From Lycocorax pyrrhopterus obiensis (lineage: Eukaryota; Chordata; Aves; Passeriformes; Paradisaeidae), in NCBI GenBank assembly GCA_014706295.1, contig JACSVZ010000002.1:134810963-134874962 (forward strand): a DNA stretch of 64,000 bases, given 5' to 3'. The position numbers and the translations under genes were made by a program. Under the pieces are notes generated by a model that was not told where the DNA came from, ran no database searches, and saw only the letters and a program-made list of their open reading frames with translations. Below are positions 1 through 16,015 of the stretch, piece by piece. Position 1 is the first letter of the stretch. Every line of letters starts with the position of its first letter.

Positions 1-1409
<1,409 letters not shown>

Positions 1410-1474
1410 TTTGGATAATTTATGAACAGGTGATGATTGCTGCCCTGGACTGCAGTCGAGATGATTTGGCATTG
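1410..1474 (+). CDS. EMC2: EMC2 exon 3 (residues 52-73)
   Basis: A 65-nt exon completing Ile52 and encoding Trp53 to Leu73 ([12 protein letters not shown], then DCSRDDLAL). It forms an early helical hairpin of the TPR superhelix. The acceptor is GTCCAG and the donor GTAAGT; it ends in phase 0. Residues 66-67 are Cys-Ser, where I recall Tyr-Gly in the human protein. Its exact fit in frame between exons 2 and 4 confirms the call. Confidence 0.97.
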
Positions 1475-4400
1475 GTAAGTTTTCAAGTTGACTTTTCTTT
1501 CACACTATATGTTTTTGTCCTGGGTATCTCTTCCAGATAGTTTTTTGGACAGTTACTGGATATTCTGAACTCCATAGCTTGGACTGGTAGAAAGAATATA
1601 TCTATCAAGAAATACACAGCTGTGAAGAAACTGCCACCACCTACCTCCTCTAAGGCATAACTTTTGTTTAGACAGATCACATCTCTTCCAATAGCCATGA
1701 AAATATTTACAGCTACTCTGGTATGGGCTAAAGGTCAAGAATAATATTGAAGTTGCCATATTGTACAGAGAGTGTTTGTTTATTGAAAAACTCCCAAATT
1801 ATATTGGTTTTCCGAATGTTTTGAGGTAACGTGACCCATCTTACATATCATATTATATATCATGTTGGCTACCATCAAAGAAAGTCATTGACATATTGGA
1901 GCAGATCTTCAAGACGAATGAGAAGCTGGACTGCATAATGTATAAGGAAAGGCTGGGAGATCTGTGTTAAGTCTTGGGAAAGTCAAGAAGGGATTTTTGA
2001 ATATGTACTGATGGGAAGGAAAGTAGCAAGAAGGTGGGCACATATTTTCATAGATGGGCAACAAAAGACAAGTGTGGGACATAAGCTGCAACAAATGAAA
2101 TTCCCTTTACATATTAGGACAAACTTTGTGAATGCTTTATGACAAATGGCACGTTGAAGCTGTGGAGTCTCCTTTGGAAATGCTTAAAAATAGATTGGGA
2201 TATGGCCCTGCACTCCCTTGGAAACTGGCTCTGTTTTGAATGGGGATTTGGAGCAGGTGAACTCCAAAGATCCCTTGCAATCCAAGTTATTTGGTGATTG
2301 TTGATAAAAATATTGTTAATGGGTATTTGAGTTTTGTTAATTTGGATGCAAATTTATTTGAATGATACAAATAACAATTGAGATAGAATTAGCTTATTTT
2401 GAACTGTAACCTGTTTGTTAGATTAAAAACAAAAAAAGCCCCTGAAACAAACAAAACAACCCAGTCAGCTTAGCTAATCCTTTAAAGGCAACAACAGGAA
2501 AAGGCAAAAGTGTGTCTTACAGGAAAATTTTAATAATCTTTTCACCCCTCCTTCATGAAACAGTCAGAAGAAAACAGAGGCTTGTCTTGTACCCTGAAAG
2601 CCATGAAGCTTGAGATTATTCTAAGTAAAAAGCCATTTTCAGGGCTCCAGGTCTTTGACAGCAATTACTCCTCCAGTGCCTTGTTGTCTGTCAGATGACA
2701 AAATATCTCATAAAATCTTTGAGCTTCGTGTGATGTCATTTGGGTAAAACTTAATGCAACGAGTCAGACTAGAGGATGTGGTTGAGAGAAGGGCAGTTTG
2801 AAAGTAGGCAGAAATAGACAGGGTTATCTGGCATCCCATAGATATGTACGATAAAATGGAATATGCTGGAAAATGTAGTAGAAGACTTTGAACTTGTGAC
2901 CCCACTGAACTTCCTTCTCTTTTGTCCCTCAGAAGAAAATACTGTTGTAGTATAGCTGTTTGTTTAAACAAAACCAAGTAGACTTACTGTTTAAATAAAT
3001 ACATTTCTGTGTCCTGATTTATATGTAAAACAGATTTGGTCTTTATTTTCAGGGTCTTTTAAAGAAGACTTTCACAAAATTGTTGACGGAGCCAGTGTTG
3101 AAAGATCAGTTGTGAAACACTCTTTGTTTTTACTAACCCTGGCAGGGAGTTTAAATTTCGGTGTCTGTGCCCTTTCAGGAATATTGTGAGGGAATGCAAC
3201 ATTTTATATGCAGCTCAGAAACAAGATTAAAAGCATAGGAGGAAACTTAGAGTTATTTTTTATTTTTGAATTTGATTGATTTATCATAAAGACATAGTTA
3301 ATTCAAACAAGTCAACCTCATTTGTGGCATTTTACCACAGCTGTAGCTCCAAAGTAGACAAACAGCTTTAGAACTTCAGTTTTTTTAGCAGAGATCATTT
3401 GACAGCTGTGATGCATTTTGCTTAGGGGGAGAGGTCTCATCTACTCCAAATGAGAAGCTGAGGTAGTTTTCAGAAGCATTTCTCTGTCTTTTGTTTTTTT
3501 CTTTTTCTTTCCTCTATTTATTACTTTGTCCTTTCCATCCTGCACAAAAAGCCCATGTGTAATGCATGCCCCTGCTGCAACCAGCCAGTTGGTTCGCACA
3601 GGTGGTTTAGTGCAGTCACCTGCTGTTGGCAGCACTTGCGTTACCAGTGTTTTACCTGCTGAAGTCCAGGTTTATATTTCTCTGCCTTTGTTTGATGTTT
3701 AAAAAGTCAAAAAGCAAATTAAGTGCAAGTTGAAGTTTCACATGCAAATTATGTTTGCCATTGTAACAGAGAATTCTGAGAGAATGTCACAAGTATTCAC
3801 ATGGTGCAAAACCAGCCCTCAATAAAAAAAATTATTATGGGGATTACAAGTTCCATTTAAAAAGGGGACATGCAGTGCTGCTGAGTCCAGAACATTTTGA
3901 AGATACAGCTGCTGTAGTTTATTCATGTGCTCTTGGTTTTATCAGCGTTACAGTGAGTTGTTCGTGACTTTCTTACAACTTTTCCTGTCGCTTTATTGTG
4001 TCCGATAGCTTAATCTACAGGAGTTTATTTTGCCCCTCTGACTGCTGTGTTTGGTTGAGTAATGATTGTGTAGTGAGATCTAATGTGAGCAATTCTGGTC
4101 TTGTATTACTCCTGCACCTGAGCACTACTTTCATATTGACAATGAGGATTTTTAAGATGTCAAAGTCCATCTGCAGATTATGGAATTTAGTATTGTAAAT
4201 GTTACAATTTTTGTTGTTTGTACATTTAATGGAGAAGAATAGTACATATATTTATAAAAATCACTATCCTTCAGGATTCACTGATCACTGGACCACAGGA
4301 TGGATTTATTGTATGCGGAAGTTCTTTTTAAAGTCTACAAGGTTGTCTGGGTTTTAAAAGCTGGTGTGAATCTACTTTTCTGGAGTTTTATGTAAATTTT

Positions 4401-5740
4401 CCTGTCTCTTAAGAATGGTCAGAGATTAGTTCAGATGTCATGTAACCTGCTGCTAAGTACATGTAGTTTTTTATGAGTAGAGGAACAGCAGTTCACCTAG
4501 ACATCACTCAAAGTGCTAGTAAACTATTTCTGTACTAAACCTGAGTCTTCCTATCTGAAATTGCAATGTAAAGATCTTGGTTCATTGCAAATTAAGTTGA
4601 TTGTGATGAAAATAGTCTGTTCTTGCTTGAGGCTAAGCATTGCAACTTCGGTTACTGTTGCTTTTTGCTCTTCCTTTTCTATTTTTTAGCATATGGGAGA
4701 GATGCAAATATTCCTCTTGAATGTGCTTTAGCAACCTGTTTATCTACAGAAACAAAGAGGGATCCTACTAATTGTTACTGATTTGTACTTCTTCCTTTGA
4801 CCAGTGGGTGTGATGAGATGGAAGAGATAATGTAGGTAGGCCTCTGCTAGAACCTTAGGTCTGAAGAACAAGTTTCTAGGTTGAGTTGCATAAACAAGTG
4901 CTTAGAAGAGGAGGCTTCAGTGTGAAGCTTTTAACGTGATGCGCACCACTGGTCTGTTTGAGAGCCTGTGGACTATCCTGCCTCCCACTGTCATGAGTCA
5001 GCTACAAACTCTGAAATGCTGTTTAGGCATATTCAAGGTATGGTTACGAGTTAGTTTGCTCTGGGGAAGTTGTGACTCAGTCTCTTTACCAAACATCCTC
5101 TGCTAATCTGGAGAAATCTGCCTGTGCTGAATTCTTTTTATCCAGCCCAGGTGCCTCATTGATTTCTGGAGTTAAAAACTATGCCTCTTCTGCCAGCAGG
5201 CTGTATCCAAGCCAGTGGCAAACATTTTCTTTGGATTTCAAAGTTTTGTTTTAAAAATAAACTCAGAGCATTGTATTAGCATAGTTTGTTCCATTGTGAA
5301 ATAGCCATTTATTAAAGAAGTATCACTTAAGCTCTTACTGTCTTTATTTTGTTTGTTTTTTTTTTTTTTTTTTTTACTGTCTTGTGTTACTATGTAGCAA
5401 CTAAATAGAATTCAAGTTTTAATGGCATCAAACCTGTTTTAGTAGGTGAGTGTAATTTTCAGGGCAAATAACTATTTCCAAGGGGGCCTGACAATCTAGT
5501 GCCCTGTATGGAAGATACTTCTTAAAATTAGTGTTCTAACAGACAGAATTTCAGTTTCTGACCTTCTCTTTATCAGTGCATTTTATTACTTATTTCAGAA
5601 ATCGGTATTTACTTTTATTCAGAACTGGCATGCCAGGTTGTTGAATTATCAGCCACGGCCTTTTTTTTTTCTATTTTTTCTTCTTCTAGCTTCTGTATAG
5701 ATAATTATATTCACAATAGGTTTTTTGGTTCTTTGTATAG
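1475..5740 (+). other. EMC2: EMC2 intron 3
   Basis: A 4266-nt intron, donor GTAAGT, acceptor TGTATAG. It contains an A/C-rich stretch near 2424-2462 and a T homopolymer of about 19 at 5357-5375. No transposable element family was recognised with confidence and no conserved reading frame was seen. Confidence 0.9.
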
Positions 5741-5826
5741 TTTTGTCTTCAGGAACTAAGGCGGCAGTTTCCTGGGAGCCACAGAGTTAAACGGTTAACT
5801 GGAATGCGATTTGAAGCTATGGAAAG
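5741..5826 (+). CDS. EMC2: EMC2 exon 4 (residues 74-102)
   Basis: An 86-nt exon encoding Phe74 to Glu101 plus two bases of Arg102 (FCLQELRRQFPGSHRVKRL, then TGMRFEAME). It covers the start of the first annotated TPR of the family (about residues 87-120). Acceptor TATAG, donor GTAAAA, phase 2 exit. The split Arg codon AG|G is completed at the first base of exon 5. Confidence 0.97.
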
Positions 5827-8669
5827 GTAAAACCTGAAGTTGAAAAAAACGTACTTTCTGTCTGAAAAAATGTTTGCTCTTTCTTAAAAAAGAATTCAGC
5901 CATTACAAAATGGCAAAATAATGCCGGGCAGTTTCTTTGTAGGAGGTAACAGTGTACATGATCATATTAAGATTTTTAGACACTTCTATTGCATTTTTGC
6001 AGGTACTATGCAATGTTTCAGTTTTGCAGTCTTCCCATCAGAGATCATAGATCAGAAGGATCCTTTACTCGACAGCATAAGTCATTATACAGTAGAACAC
6101 TGCACAGTTTTTTGGCAGATTCTGTGAGGTGTAAGTTTCATCTCACAGAGCTAGGGCAGTACATGAAAATCAGTGCCAGCATTTTTTTTGCCATAATTGT
6201 TCTCCTATACTCCTGATTACTGCAGGGTGCAGCTCTTTACTCTTGTTTTCTGAATGTGTATAAAGGAACTTGAAAAGGATTAAGTCTATAGAGTTTGTTA
6301 CAGAAAAAAATAAAAAAAGTATGGAATAGAATGGCAGAACATAAAAAATCAGACTGACCTTTTCTGTATTTTAGAAATATCCTATAGAAGGGTTATAGCA
6401 TACTAAGTTTAGCAGAAATCACTAAAAGAATGAACAGATTAAAAGTTTGCAACTTTGCAAATGAATGATCTCAGGGCTTGAGGATGAGCTTTATGGTACA
6501 CATTTCTCCTTGCATACATCTTTGCTGTCAACATTCTGTTCGATAGCACTTGTCTTGGATGTTGAGAATGACTTCCAGTGACTTTGAATGATAGAAAATC
6601 TGTTCCATGCCACATTTTGCATACAGAGTTGGTGAGCTTGGAGCCTTTGGGCCATCTTGATAAAAAGGAATTGGAAGTGCACCGTAAATGCGTTTTTAAA
6701 AGATACTAACTTAGCATATGTTCTTCATCCATTACATTCTTGCAAAATTAGCTTTGAAAATGGTATTTAATAGGAAACACTGATAAATGTCTGTTGCTTG
6801 GATCGAGAATGAATAAATGGACTCCATTCACAGGAGCTGTCTCAGGGCAACCAGATGCTCTGTGTTTCACACTCACTTTATATAAAATACACATTCTTGA
6901 AGAATTTCCATTAAACTTAGCTCTCTTGTCTTCATTTTATGTAGGATAGGAAGACAGTGACAGAATGGCAGCAGTTTTTCCCCCTTCCTGAAACCTATTC
7001 AGAAGTACAATAGATCATAATTCAGTTCAGGCTTATGTGACTACATTAAAGTTGGTATTGCATGGGAACTGATCTTTGTGGGAGATGACTGCTGCACAGA
7101 CATTGTGTGGTTTCAGCAATGAAGCACTATTGAGCCATAGTTTTCTGAAAGTGCTCATCAGAATTCTTGACAAAATGTCTCTGTCAGATCCGATCCTTGA
7201 GATTAGAGTATCAGGGAGCAGAGAAATTAATATAAGCTGCATAATGTCCATAGGTTTTCTCTAGAAGTCGGAGAAGAAAGAGGCTTCAGCTTGGGGTTGT
7301 TTTAAACAGGAAGCCATCTGCAGGTGCTCTAAGCCATGCCATGGAGGAGCCTGTCTCCACTGACTGTAAAAGAAGTCTAGAAAGATTTAGGCTGGAGGCA
7401 TCATGTTTTCAGTTGAAGTGAACTTCTTATTAAATTCTGAGTGACTTGTAGGATCTAGGGAGGATCCTGCTTTCTCCAGCAGGAAGAGGAAACAGTGAAG
7501 AACATCTTCATAAAATGAGACAGCCCTGTACACACTTGCTAGTAAAAAGAATGATGTTCTGGAACTTCACCCTGTGAAGCTAGGATTATGGCCATCAGAG
7601 TCAGTCTTTTAAAATGCATTTGACAAAGCAGCAACTAACAGAGAACAAAAATACAGCATTTTACAGCACATCTGCTCAAGTCTGTAGCAGTCACCTTCTA
7701 CTCGTTTCTGGTTTTGTGCTTCCTTTCACACTAGTTCCTATACCTTGTGGTAGCTGGTCTGGACAGCTGAGCTATGATAATGTCAGCAGTGCTTAGGGAA
7801 CAGTGAGAGTATGTAAATGAGTGTCTAAGTTGATGTCTAAGGAATGTGGAGCATCAAAAATCAGTCAGCAGTATCTCTGAAAAACTACATGTCAAACTCC
7901 ACATGAAGACACAGTGTATGTCCTAGTTGTGTGGCGATAGCACAACAGCTGTGTAGTGAAATATGGTTTAAATTATTTCCTTTGTTTGGGCCATGTACAC
8001 AGCTGACTGAATGCACAGATCTGTTTCCCAGAAGGTTCGAAGTGCTCATAGCACCTGAAGTAACCTGTTTAAAGCATAGTTCAGATAGCAGAGTTAATTG
8101 ATAAACGAATAATAAAAAGTGGGAAATGGTGGAAAACGTTTTCTTTCAAGATTTATGTTATAATCTGGGGTAGAATCCTGTATGAATCTTTCCAGTTTGC
8201 TGTATATACTTTTTAAAGTCACAATAGAAGAAACTTTACATGAAGTTTTAAGTTACAACAATGAAGTGAAATGTCATTATTTTTGGATGGCTTTTCAAAT
8301 TTTAGAGTTTCTGTTTCTTGGGAGATGTGAAAGGGGGAGTAGGGATGTGATGGTTGGACCTATTGGGTATAGATAAAGAGAGAACAGACAGGAGAGTGAG
8401 ATACTGGGTGTAAAATACCTAAGTTGTTGCTGAAACTGTATTCCATGAAGTGATTCCCATGTGTTTTTCTTAATTGGTGACATAAAATACTGCTGTTGAT
8501 ACTTAGCACTCACTCAGAAGAATTTTGTATAAATATAGTTTGCTTAGTATATGTGTATTATATTTCAGTATAAAAAAAGTGCAGGAGGGTTATTAACTAT
8601 TACAAGAAGAGTCAAAAAGTCAGAAGTTCTGTCTTCGCAGAAATAAATGTGAATGATTTCTTTGAACAG
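5827..8669 (+). other. EMC2: EMC2 intron 4
   Basis: A 2843-nt intron, donor GTAAAA, acceptor GAACAG. It is unique-looking AT-rich sequence. Stop-free stretches of up to about 75 codons occur on both strands but show no family resemblance. Confidence 0.9.
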
Positions 8670-8727
8670 GTATGATGATGCTATCCAGTTATACGATAGA
8701 ATTTTACAAGAAGATTCAACTAATACA
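8670..8727 (+). CDS. EMC2: EMC2 exon 5 (residues 102-121)
   Basis: A 58-nt exon completing Arg102 and encoding Tyr103 to Thr121 ([19 protein letters not shown]). It supplies the second helix of TPR 1: Tyr103, Ala106, Tyr110 and Leu114 sit at the usual TPR pattern positions. Residue 118 is Ser, where the TPR consensus (position 32) and, as I remember it, human EMC2 have Pro. Acceptor AACAG, donor GTAAGT, phase 0 exit. Confidence 0.96.
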
Positions 8728-11700
8728 GTAAGTTTAAAAGATAATTCTAAACTGCCGTGATGTGTTGTTTGAAATTGTGACTATATTTTCTGTGTTTCAG
8801 TGTGGAAAAATGCGTGTCTGTATTACTGTATTTGTTTCCTTTAGTTTTCTGTTATAATAACTAATGTTACCTTCATTTCCTGGTGGGAAGATGTGATGTA
8901 ATACCTGCTTAAACACTGATTTTAGGAGACAGATTATAACTAGCAGTCTTTCCAGAAGTCTTAGTAGTGTTTAGAGTTGGGCCTTTGAACTCTTTCATTT
9001 CCCAGAATATTCAGGATTTAAAAGCCTGATATAGTCTGCCATGTGTCTTCTATGTTCCTGATGCATAGTCTTGCTTAAGGATTAACTATTAATACACTCA
9101 GGTAGTGCTTGAATACCAGTTAGTTTGGTTTATGTCTGGGACACTAGCTCTTGAATCAAAATGCGTAAAGCATGCCAGTTGTGTAAAACAAAATCTGAGA
9201 CAGACTGTACTGTTCTTCTAAGCGTTTTTGGAATACTCTTTGTGAAAGCCACTGTGAGCTATTAGCTGCCAAAATAAAAGTCTAGAGAAACTTGTAGCAA
9301 TATATTTTCATGGATTTTTTTTTTCCCACAAGGATAAAACTTGAAATATGGAGAAACTATGGAGTTCCAGATTTTTGTATGACATATATATTTATTGGAC
9401 AGTTAATAAATTATTATTAATCATTAAGGGTATAAGTATTACTTGGTTTTGAGGAACTGTCTGTTGGGAGAGACTTCTGTGTAAATGTAGTACTTGGACT
9501 ATTGCAGATGTTTTGGTAATCTCAGGTAAATCTACCTAGGTGTGTGTTGAACCTCTGCCTTTCTTTGGTCAGCTTATTTGGTGAGGTCTGCTATTCAGGA
9601 GGGGAAAACCCACAGAAACACAGATAACTGGGATTAACTAGGGTATGCCAGCACTGGATATAGATCAAGTGCCATCCCTTAAACTAAGTAAACCATTAAA
9701 AAACCCCAGAAAACAAATTAAAAAGCTAGCAATAACAATAAAAAACACCCCAAACCACTAGAAAGTTATTTTTGAGACAACACATCTGGAAACAATACCA
9801 AGTTAAGGACTCAGACAACAGTGGTAGGTTAAAGTCTGTCTGTTAGCAGCGATAGAACTCACAGATTTTTTGCAAGAGTAAAAAGAACTATTGCAGTTCT
9901 TCACTCTTGTTTTTCACTCTCTCTGAAGTAGAAGCTTGAGCTCGAGAAGTTTTGAGCATAAGATGCATAGGTGTCCACAGTAAATGGTGGATTTTATCTG
10001 TGCATGGCCCAAAGAGTTTAAGAGACACTAAGTCTTCAGAGTCGTGTAGAACCAATATGGAACCCGTTTGCAGTGAAGTCACAGAATGGGTCACCTTGGT
10101 GCATGTTTTATGACCTTTGCTGACACCAGTGGAAAATGGAGCACCATATTACAGTGACTTTTATGGACCACACATCTTTGAAGCGTGCATTTTTGGCAGT
10201 TTTACTCTTCAGCTATCTCAACATAGCTAACATCATCTGAGTTGTTTGTTGGATGACTTTATAAAACAAAATGATATATTTAAATAAGTAAAATGCGTGA
10301 TTATTTCTTTATTTGGATTTCTTCCGTAGCCAAATCATAAAGATCCATAAAGTTGTAATAGTTAGAAGCATAAGCTGTAAATATTAGAACAGTTATGTGG
10401 TTGGATTTCTTAAGATCTGATAATAGAATTAGAGAATGTTAAATGCAAAGGAAAAGTTCCTTCCTATGTGACTGTAGAATTGGTTGAGTAAGGCTTGCAT
10501 GTCAAGAGTGAAAGTTAAGTAAAAAGTTTTGATAAATTGTCATGTGCAGATTTCTGTGTGTCATTTACCTGTTAATTATTTCCATGCACGTATGTGGCTG
10601 CTGTAGGAAAATAAATATTTCAAGATTTTAGAAAAGCAACTGTTGCTGAGTTTGTCTTGGCATTCACCTTGCTTTATAGAAATTTCTTCTGGTCTGCTGA
10701 CACATGGAGTTGCGTATATACATTAAATGTTTTGGCAAGTGCTTTAAGTGAAACATAGACATTTGTTCACACAAATCATGTAAAAATCGTACCTTGCATT
10801 GGCTGATCAAAAAGTAGCATGTAAAAAGATTTTTCCAAAAAATGACTTCCTTTAGACACATAGCAGAATTTTCCATTCTAAAAAGTAGAATTTGAACTCA
10901 GATTATGTAATGGACGTTTCTACTTTCGCGAGAGGTTTTGTTGCATGCAAAACGCTGAAATTAAGATAACAGTAATTATTTGATTTGATTTCTTATGATA
11001 AAATTCAAAGTAGTCTTTATTTTTAAAATATGATCATCTCTATCTCACTCTGCGCATACTTGCTGAAAAAGATGATTCATTTGACAATGGAACAATGTTA
11101 ATGTCACCTCAGAGATTTTGTTTCATTTTTCAAAGCATGTAAATGTTGAGTAATAGTCACTTTTCTAAAGACTGTAATGATTAAAATGTGGCTCATGAAA
11201 TGCATAACTTGCATACATTTCAGTGGGGTAAGAATTGGAATCTTTTCCATTCTGGTCTATTTTGATTGAAGTCATGGCATGTTAGAGGTCAAGCTGACAG
11301 ATCACTCTTATTAAGCCTGCATAGTATTTTCTATTGCAGGGCTCTTTTTATTAATTAAAATTTCATGTAGTGTCCAATTGAAAATGTTTATAGTGATGCT
11401 GAACAGTGACTGATTTGTTTGTAGGTCTTCAGATAAAATGCTTATGCTGTTCCTCAGAACGAAATAAAAGAGATTCATTGGTTTTTTACTGGTGTTGGTA
11501 AAAAGGACTTTTTTGTTTGTTTTTGCTCTTTATGTATTTTGTTGAGAAGTCCTTATCCTGCTCTGCTCTGGAGGAAAGCCTTTTAGTTAGACAGCTAAAT
11601 ATTTTTCGTCAGTTGGGCCCTTCTTGAGGTGGTCTGTCCAGCAGTGCAGAGAAGATTGTTGATGAGAAAGGAAATTGAGTTCATGTGTTCAAGACTTAGA

Positions 11701-14700
11701 TTGGTGTCTAACTCACTCCACTGTCATCCTAGTGCACCAGTAGTTTCTCCTGATTATTCAGCTTAACCATCAAGAAGATTGCAGAGCACTTGGTCAACAC
11801 CAGGGAAAAGTGAGACAAGGCACAAAGTTCTGCCTTAATTCTAATCCACAGAAAATCTGGTGTCTTTATTAGGATAATTCGTCAGCTGTTTTTCTTGCCA
11901 CTTTTTCAACCAAGCTTTTCATGCAAGACACTCTGTATGCTTCCTTAGCTTAGGACATGTGGATAGTCTCGTTAACTTCTTGGGTTTAGTAATATAATTG
12001 TGTGAATGAAGAATTAAAATTTTTGTAGTAAGACAGTGTTCTGATCAACTTTATTGTTTATGGGAGTGGGCAGGAACAAGTGTATTATGCCTGTGGTCAC
12101 ATGAAGTCAGCATATGGTCACATGAAGTTGCCCTTTCTCTTACTATTTTGAGATTCTTTTTGTAGATGAGCTGGACATATTTCAGAAGAGACACAGGAGG
12201 TGGTTGAAGACCTTTGGGAACCCAGAACACTAGAAAGATTCAGAGCAAAATCATAGTATTTAGTATTGTGTAAATAGGCAGCAATTATATACCATGAATA
12301 TCTGAGTTCATCTCTTTCTGTGATTGTGCATTACTACCATCTTGACAGAATAAGTAACCCTTGTTTCCCCTCCTCCTTGTCTCCACTAAATAAGATGACA
12401 ATAATGAGCACTGTATTGGAGCATGGCATATCTGTTTACCATCTGAACTGTGATATTTCCTTAAAACTGCTGCAGCAGCTGTGAATTCATTTTTAATAGA
12501 GACCTTCTGTGAAGATCTTGCAGATACTTTGTGCATTTATCTACAGGATGCTCTGAGTTGCGGAAAGGAAAACTGCTCACCAAATGAAACATCTCCTAAT
12601 GGGGAGAATTTTCTGAGGTGACATGTATGTTTCATTAAATATATTGGTAGCACTGCCAGGAAGGACAGAACTGGACCTAAACTTAGGTGTGTAGAGTAGT
12701 AGTTTTTAAGGGAATTGAGAAAGATAGCTTGGCACTGTCTGACGCAGGATGGGTTTGGTGAGAGGTGTGAAGAACTGCAGCTGGTACTTTAGTTGGTTCC
12801 GAACTGATGGTAAAAACTGATGGGTAAGCTGGGAATGCACTATGTGGTCCTAAAAATACTGGTTTTTTGCTTTTGACAGCGCATCATTTACCATTGCAGG
12901 GTGTTTTTGCCTCTTGTTCAGTCATGATCGGTGAAGTAAGAGAGCATTTTTCCTATGTTTTGTGAGTGTAGCACTTTCAAATGTTGATGGAGATTTTGTA
13001 TCTTGAAATTAAGTATTTGAGAACATAAGAACAGCTGTACTGCAGTTGTGGCAAAAGTCCATTTTACTTATCCTGTGTCTGACTTTGACTTACTGCAGAT
13101 CCTGAAGTGTGTGAGACCAGGGCTATGACAGTGTGCTGGGGTCTGTTCTGCTACTTTCTATTCATCTTCATGTTGCACTTTTCCTGTGCCAGAAGTGATA
13201 ACTCTGTTTTTAATGGCTCTTCATGAAATTTATGCATAGATTGATTTTAAATTTGTTTAAGTTTGCTATGCCTACATCTACAACATAACTGAGAAATTAA
13301 ATTTTGTAATTTATTAATGGATTGGACACATCTCCCGTTTTTTTTTTCTTCCCATACCTTCAATCTATCAGTTTTATTTAATGCCTCTGAATTTGTCTGT
13401 TACTGTCAGCAGTTGTTTTCACTTTATTAATGCTCATGACTTTAGGGATCTTTTGCACTTTTCTTCCCTCTAAGCTAACGAGTCCTTTTGTACAGCAATT
13501 CTTGTTGCCATTTTGTGCCTTAAAACTCTGCTGCTGTTCTGAGTGTCAGTTCTGTGTTTTTTCCTTTATTTGGGTGAGAAATGAGAGGACAGAACAGCAG
13601 TCAGTATTAAAAATACAAGAGCATTATGAATTTACAAATAACAAAATGATGCCACAGATGTGTCTTTTCTGTATTCTTTTCTGATAATTCCAGTATCGCA
13701 GTATTTTCAGTTTGGGGTTTTGGGGCAGGGTTTTTAGATTTTTTAAGATGGCTTCTGAACACTGAACTGATGTTTTATTGAAGTGTTTATTGTCCAATAT
13801 CTCCCTCTTAACTGGACAAATTCAGACAGCTTTTTTGTGTACATTAAATTAGTATTGTTTGACCCTATATGCAGCCATTTATGTAGATTAAATTTCAGGG
13901 TTTGTTTTATTGTGCTGATAAAAGTATTTATTATGATTCATTATTTTGAATGCTATTCTTTGCTGTTGTCTTTTGTTCTTTATACTTAAAAAGCTCCTAA
14001 TCAACATTTAACTTTACATCACTATTAATTCCTGTGTTAGATCACTTATCAAGAGTGCTGAACAGGAGTTTTTAGTACAGGTGATTCTGGGATTCTCAGT
14101 GCAGAGTACTTTTTTCTCCATTTTACTTATTTATCCATCCCCTATTAGACTGTGGTAACTGTAGTTTCCTTCAGAGCTTTCAGCTTCAGGGTGAGACATC
14201 TTGTTGAAATTATTTTTTAAGTCAAAGATGACTTTTAGATGGATCTTTATTCATCTACACTTAGTGACTCCTTGAAGAACTCCGGTAGATTAGGGAAGCC
14301 TTACTTTCCTCTGTGTGAAATATTGTTACTTTTTGTTGGTATATAACATTTTTCATGTTTGCCAATTCCAGGCTTTAGCTTTTCAGCCTTTACAGCTTCT
14401 ACCAATTTGCTCTATGCTGGTGTTAGACTTCATAGGTAGTTTATTGGGTTCCCGTGGAATTCTGCAAAAAGTCGTGTTTTGCTTTGACATTATCCCTAAA
14501 GGAGCAGCTTCAACCCAGTAGCTCTGTGCCTGCATAGGTTCGCAAGATTTAACTGTCTTTCATAACTAACTTTGAAATAAGTCTGAATTCTGGTAAGAAT
14601 ACATTCCTTATTGTGATTGTTTTTGATGACGTGCTGTTTTTTGACATCTGTGTAATTTTTTCCCGGTATCTTTGTTGTAGCTGTTTACACTTGTTTTGAT

Positions 14701-15991
14701 TTGCATATTGCAATTTGAAGAAAAATATTTCAATGTATCAAACTCTTAGACCAAGTGAACATTTTCTAAAATATTAAAAAAAGAGAAAAATTTCTCTTTA
14801 AAATGAAAAGTATCATTTTGTTTAATGCTGTAGTAGTTACAAAGATAAGAAATTGTTCCTTTGCTAGGGGTGTTAATCCCTGAAAATTCTCCTACTGATG
14901 CTTTCTTTGCAGCCATGAAATTTAGAACAATGTTAGACTCTCTTTTGGTATGTTTTACTAATGAAATGCAGAAGTTGATAAATGTTTGAGTCCTCGCTTC
15001 ATTTTAAGTCTACTTAATGCTAATTAAAAAGAATCATGACAAATGGAGCATTAGTTCTTATGCCAGATTGGGGATTTTTAGTCTTTCAGAGAAATACCTT
15101 AGAAAGGTTCACTTCTTAATACATTTGTACATACTGAAGTACCTTTGTCCATATGATACTGATTCTTTAAAGTGTTTCGTTAAGATGCATGTATCTTTCA
15201 ATTAAGAGTTACGGATTTACAGAATTAGCCAATAACCATTCTAGAGTTTTGCTTTAAACTCTGGAAAATTGATGGTGGAAATCCGTGTCATAGTATCTGT
15301 GCAGTCAAACACTGCAGATCTTGTTACAGCACTGGAGGTTTTGCCTTTTCCTTTTTACTTAAGGTGGAAGGAGGAAGAAGATTGAGTTCATTTTTGTATG
15401 AGGCTTGTTCTAGAAAGTCTTACTGTTGTGGTGAAAGAACTGAAATGTACCCCTTAAATGCTATTATTTAGATCTTTATCAAGGTAATTGTGTGTGCCTA
15501 TTTTAGTAGGCTTCTTAGACGTCCAAATAATTTCAAGTCCCTGTAGTTAAAAATAAATTTCTCAAGAGCATTCTTGGTTGACTTGAAATTAATAATTGAA
15601 CAGATTTGTACTCTGCATTTTGCAGTTTTTTAGTATCTTGCAATAGGTCCCTTAAAAGTGAGTTTGTATTTTGATATGTGAGATTTTTAGTAAAAAGGGC
15701 CTTTAACATAATAAAACATGAAATTACCTGGCTTTCTTTTATCAGCTGGTTGTAAGGCAGGTAATAAATTTAAAATATGATATAAATGCTAGGTAAAGCT
15801 TCTGTAGAATTGGTGTGAGTCTGGCTTTACTTAACAAATAACTATTTTTGTATGCTAAAGTGGTTATTAGTGTGGGTAGTGGTTCTGTGCAGTAAGGCAT
15901 TTTGTTAAATTTGTATGGAAATAAAGAAAAATTGTTGCTATGAGCATAAATTGTTGTTAGTTACACTGCTGTCCTCAGGATGCTCAGGAAA

Positions 15992-16015
15992 CTCTGTGAG
16001 CCCCAGCTCACAGAG
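15992..16015. repeat. Short perfect inverted repeat (10-bp arms)
   Basis: CTCTGTGAGC and its exact reverse complement GCTCACAGAG are separated by 4 bases inside EMC2 intron 5. In RNA on either strand it would form a tight hairpin. It is too short for a typical pre-miRNA and no function is assigned. Confidence 0.6.
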
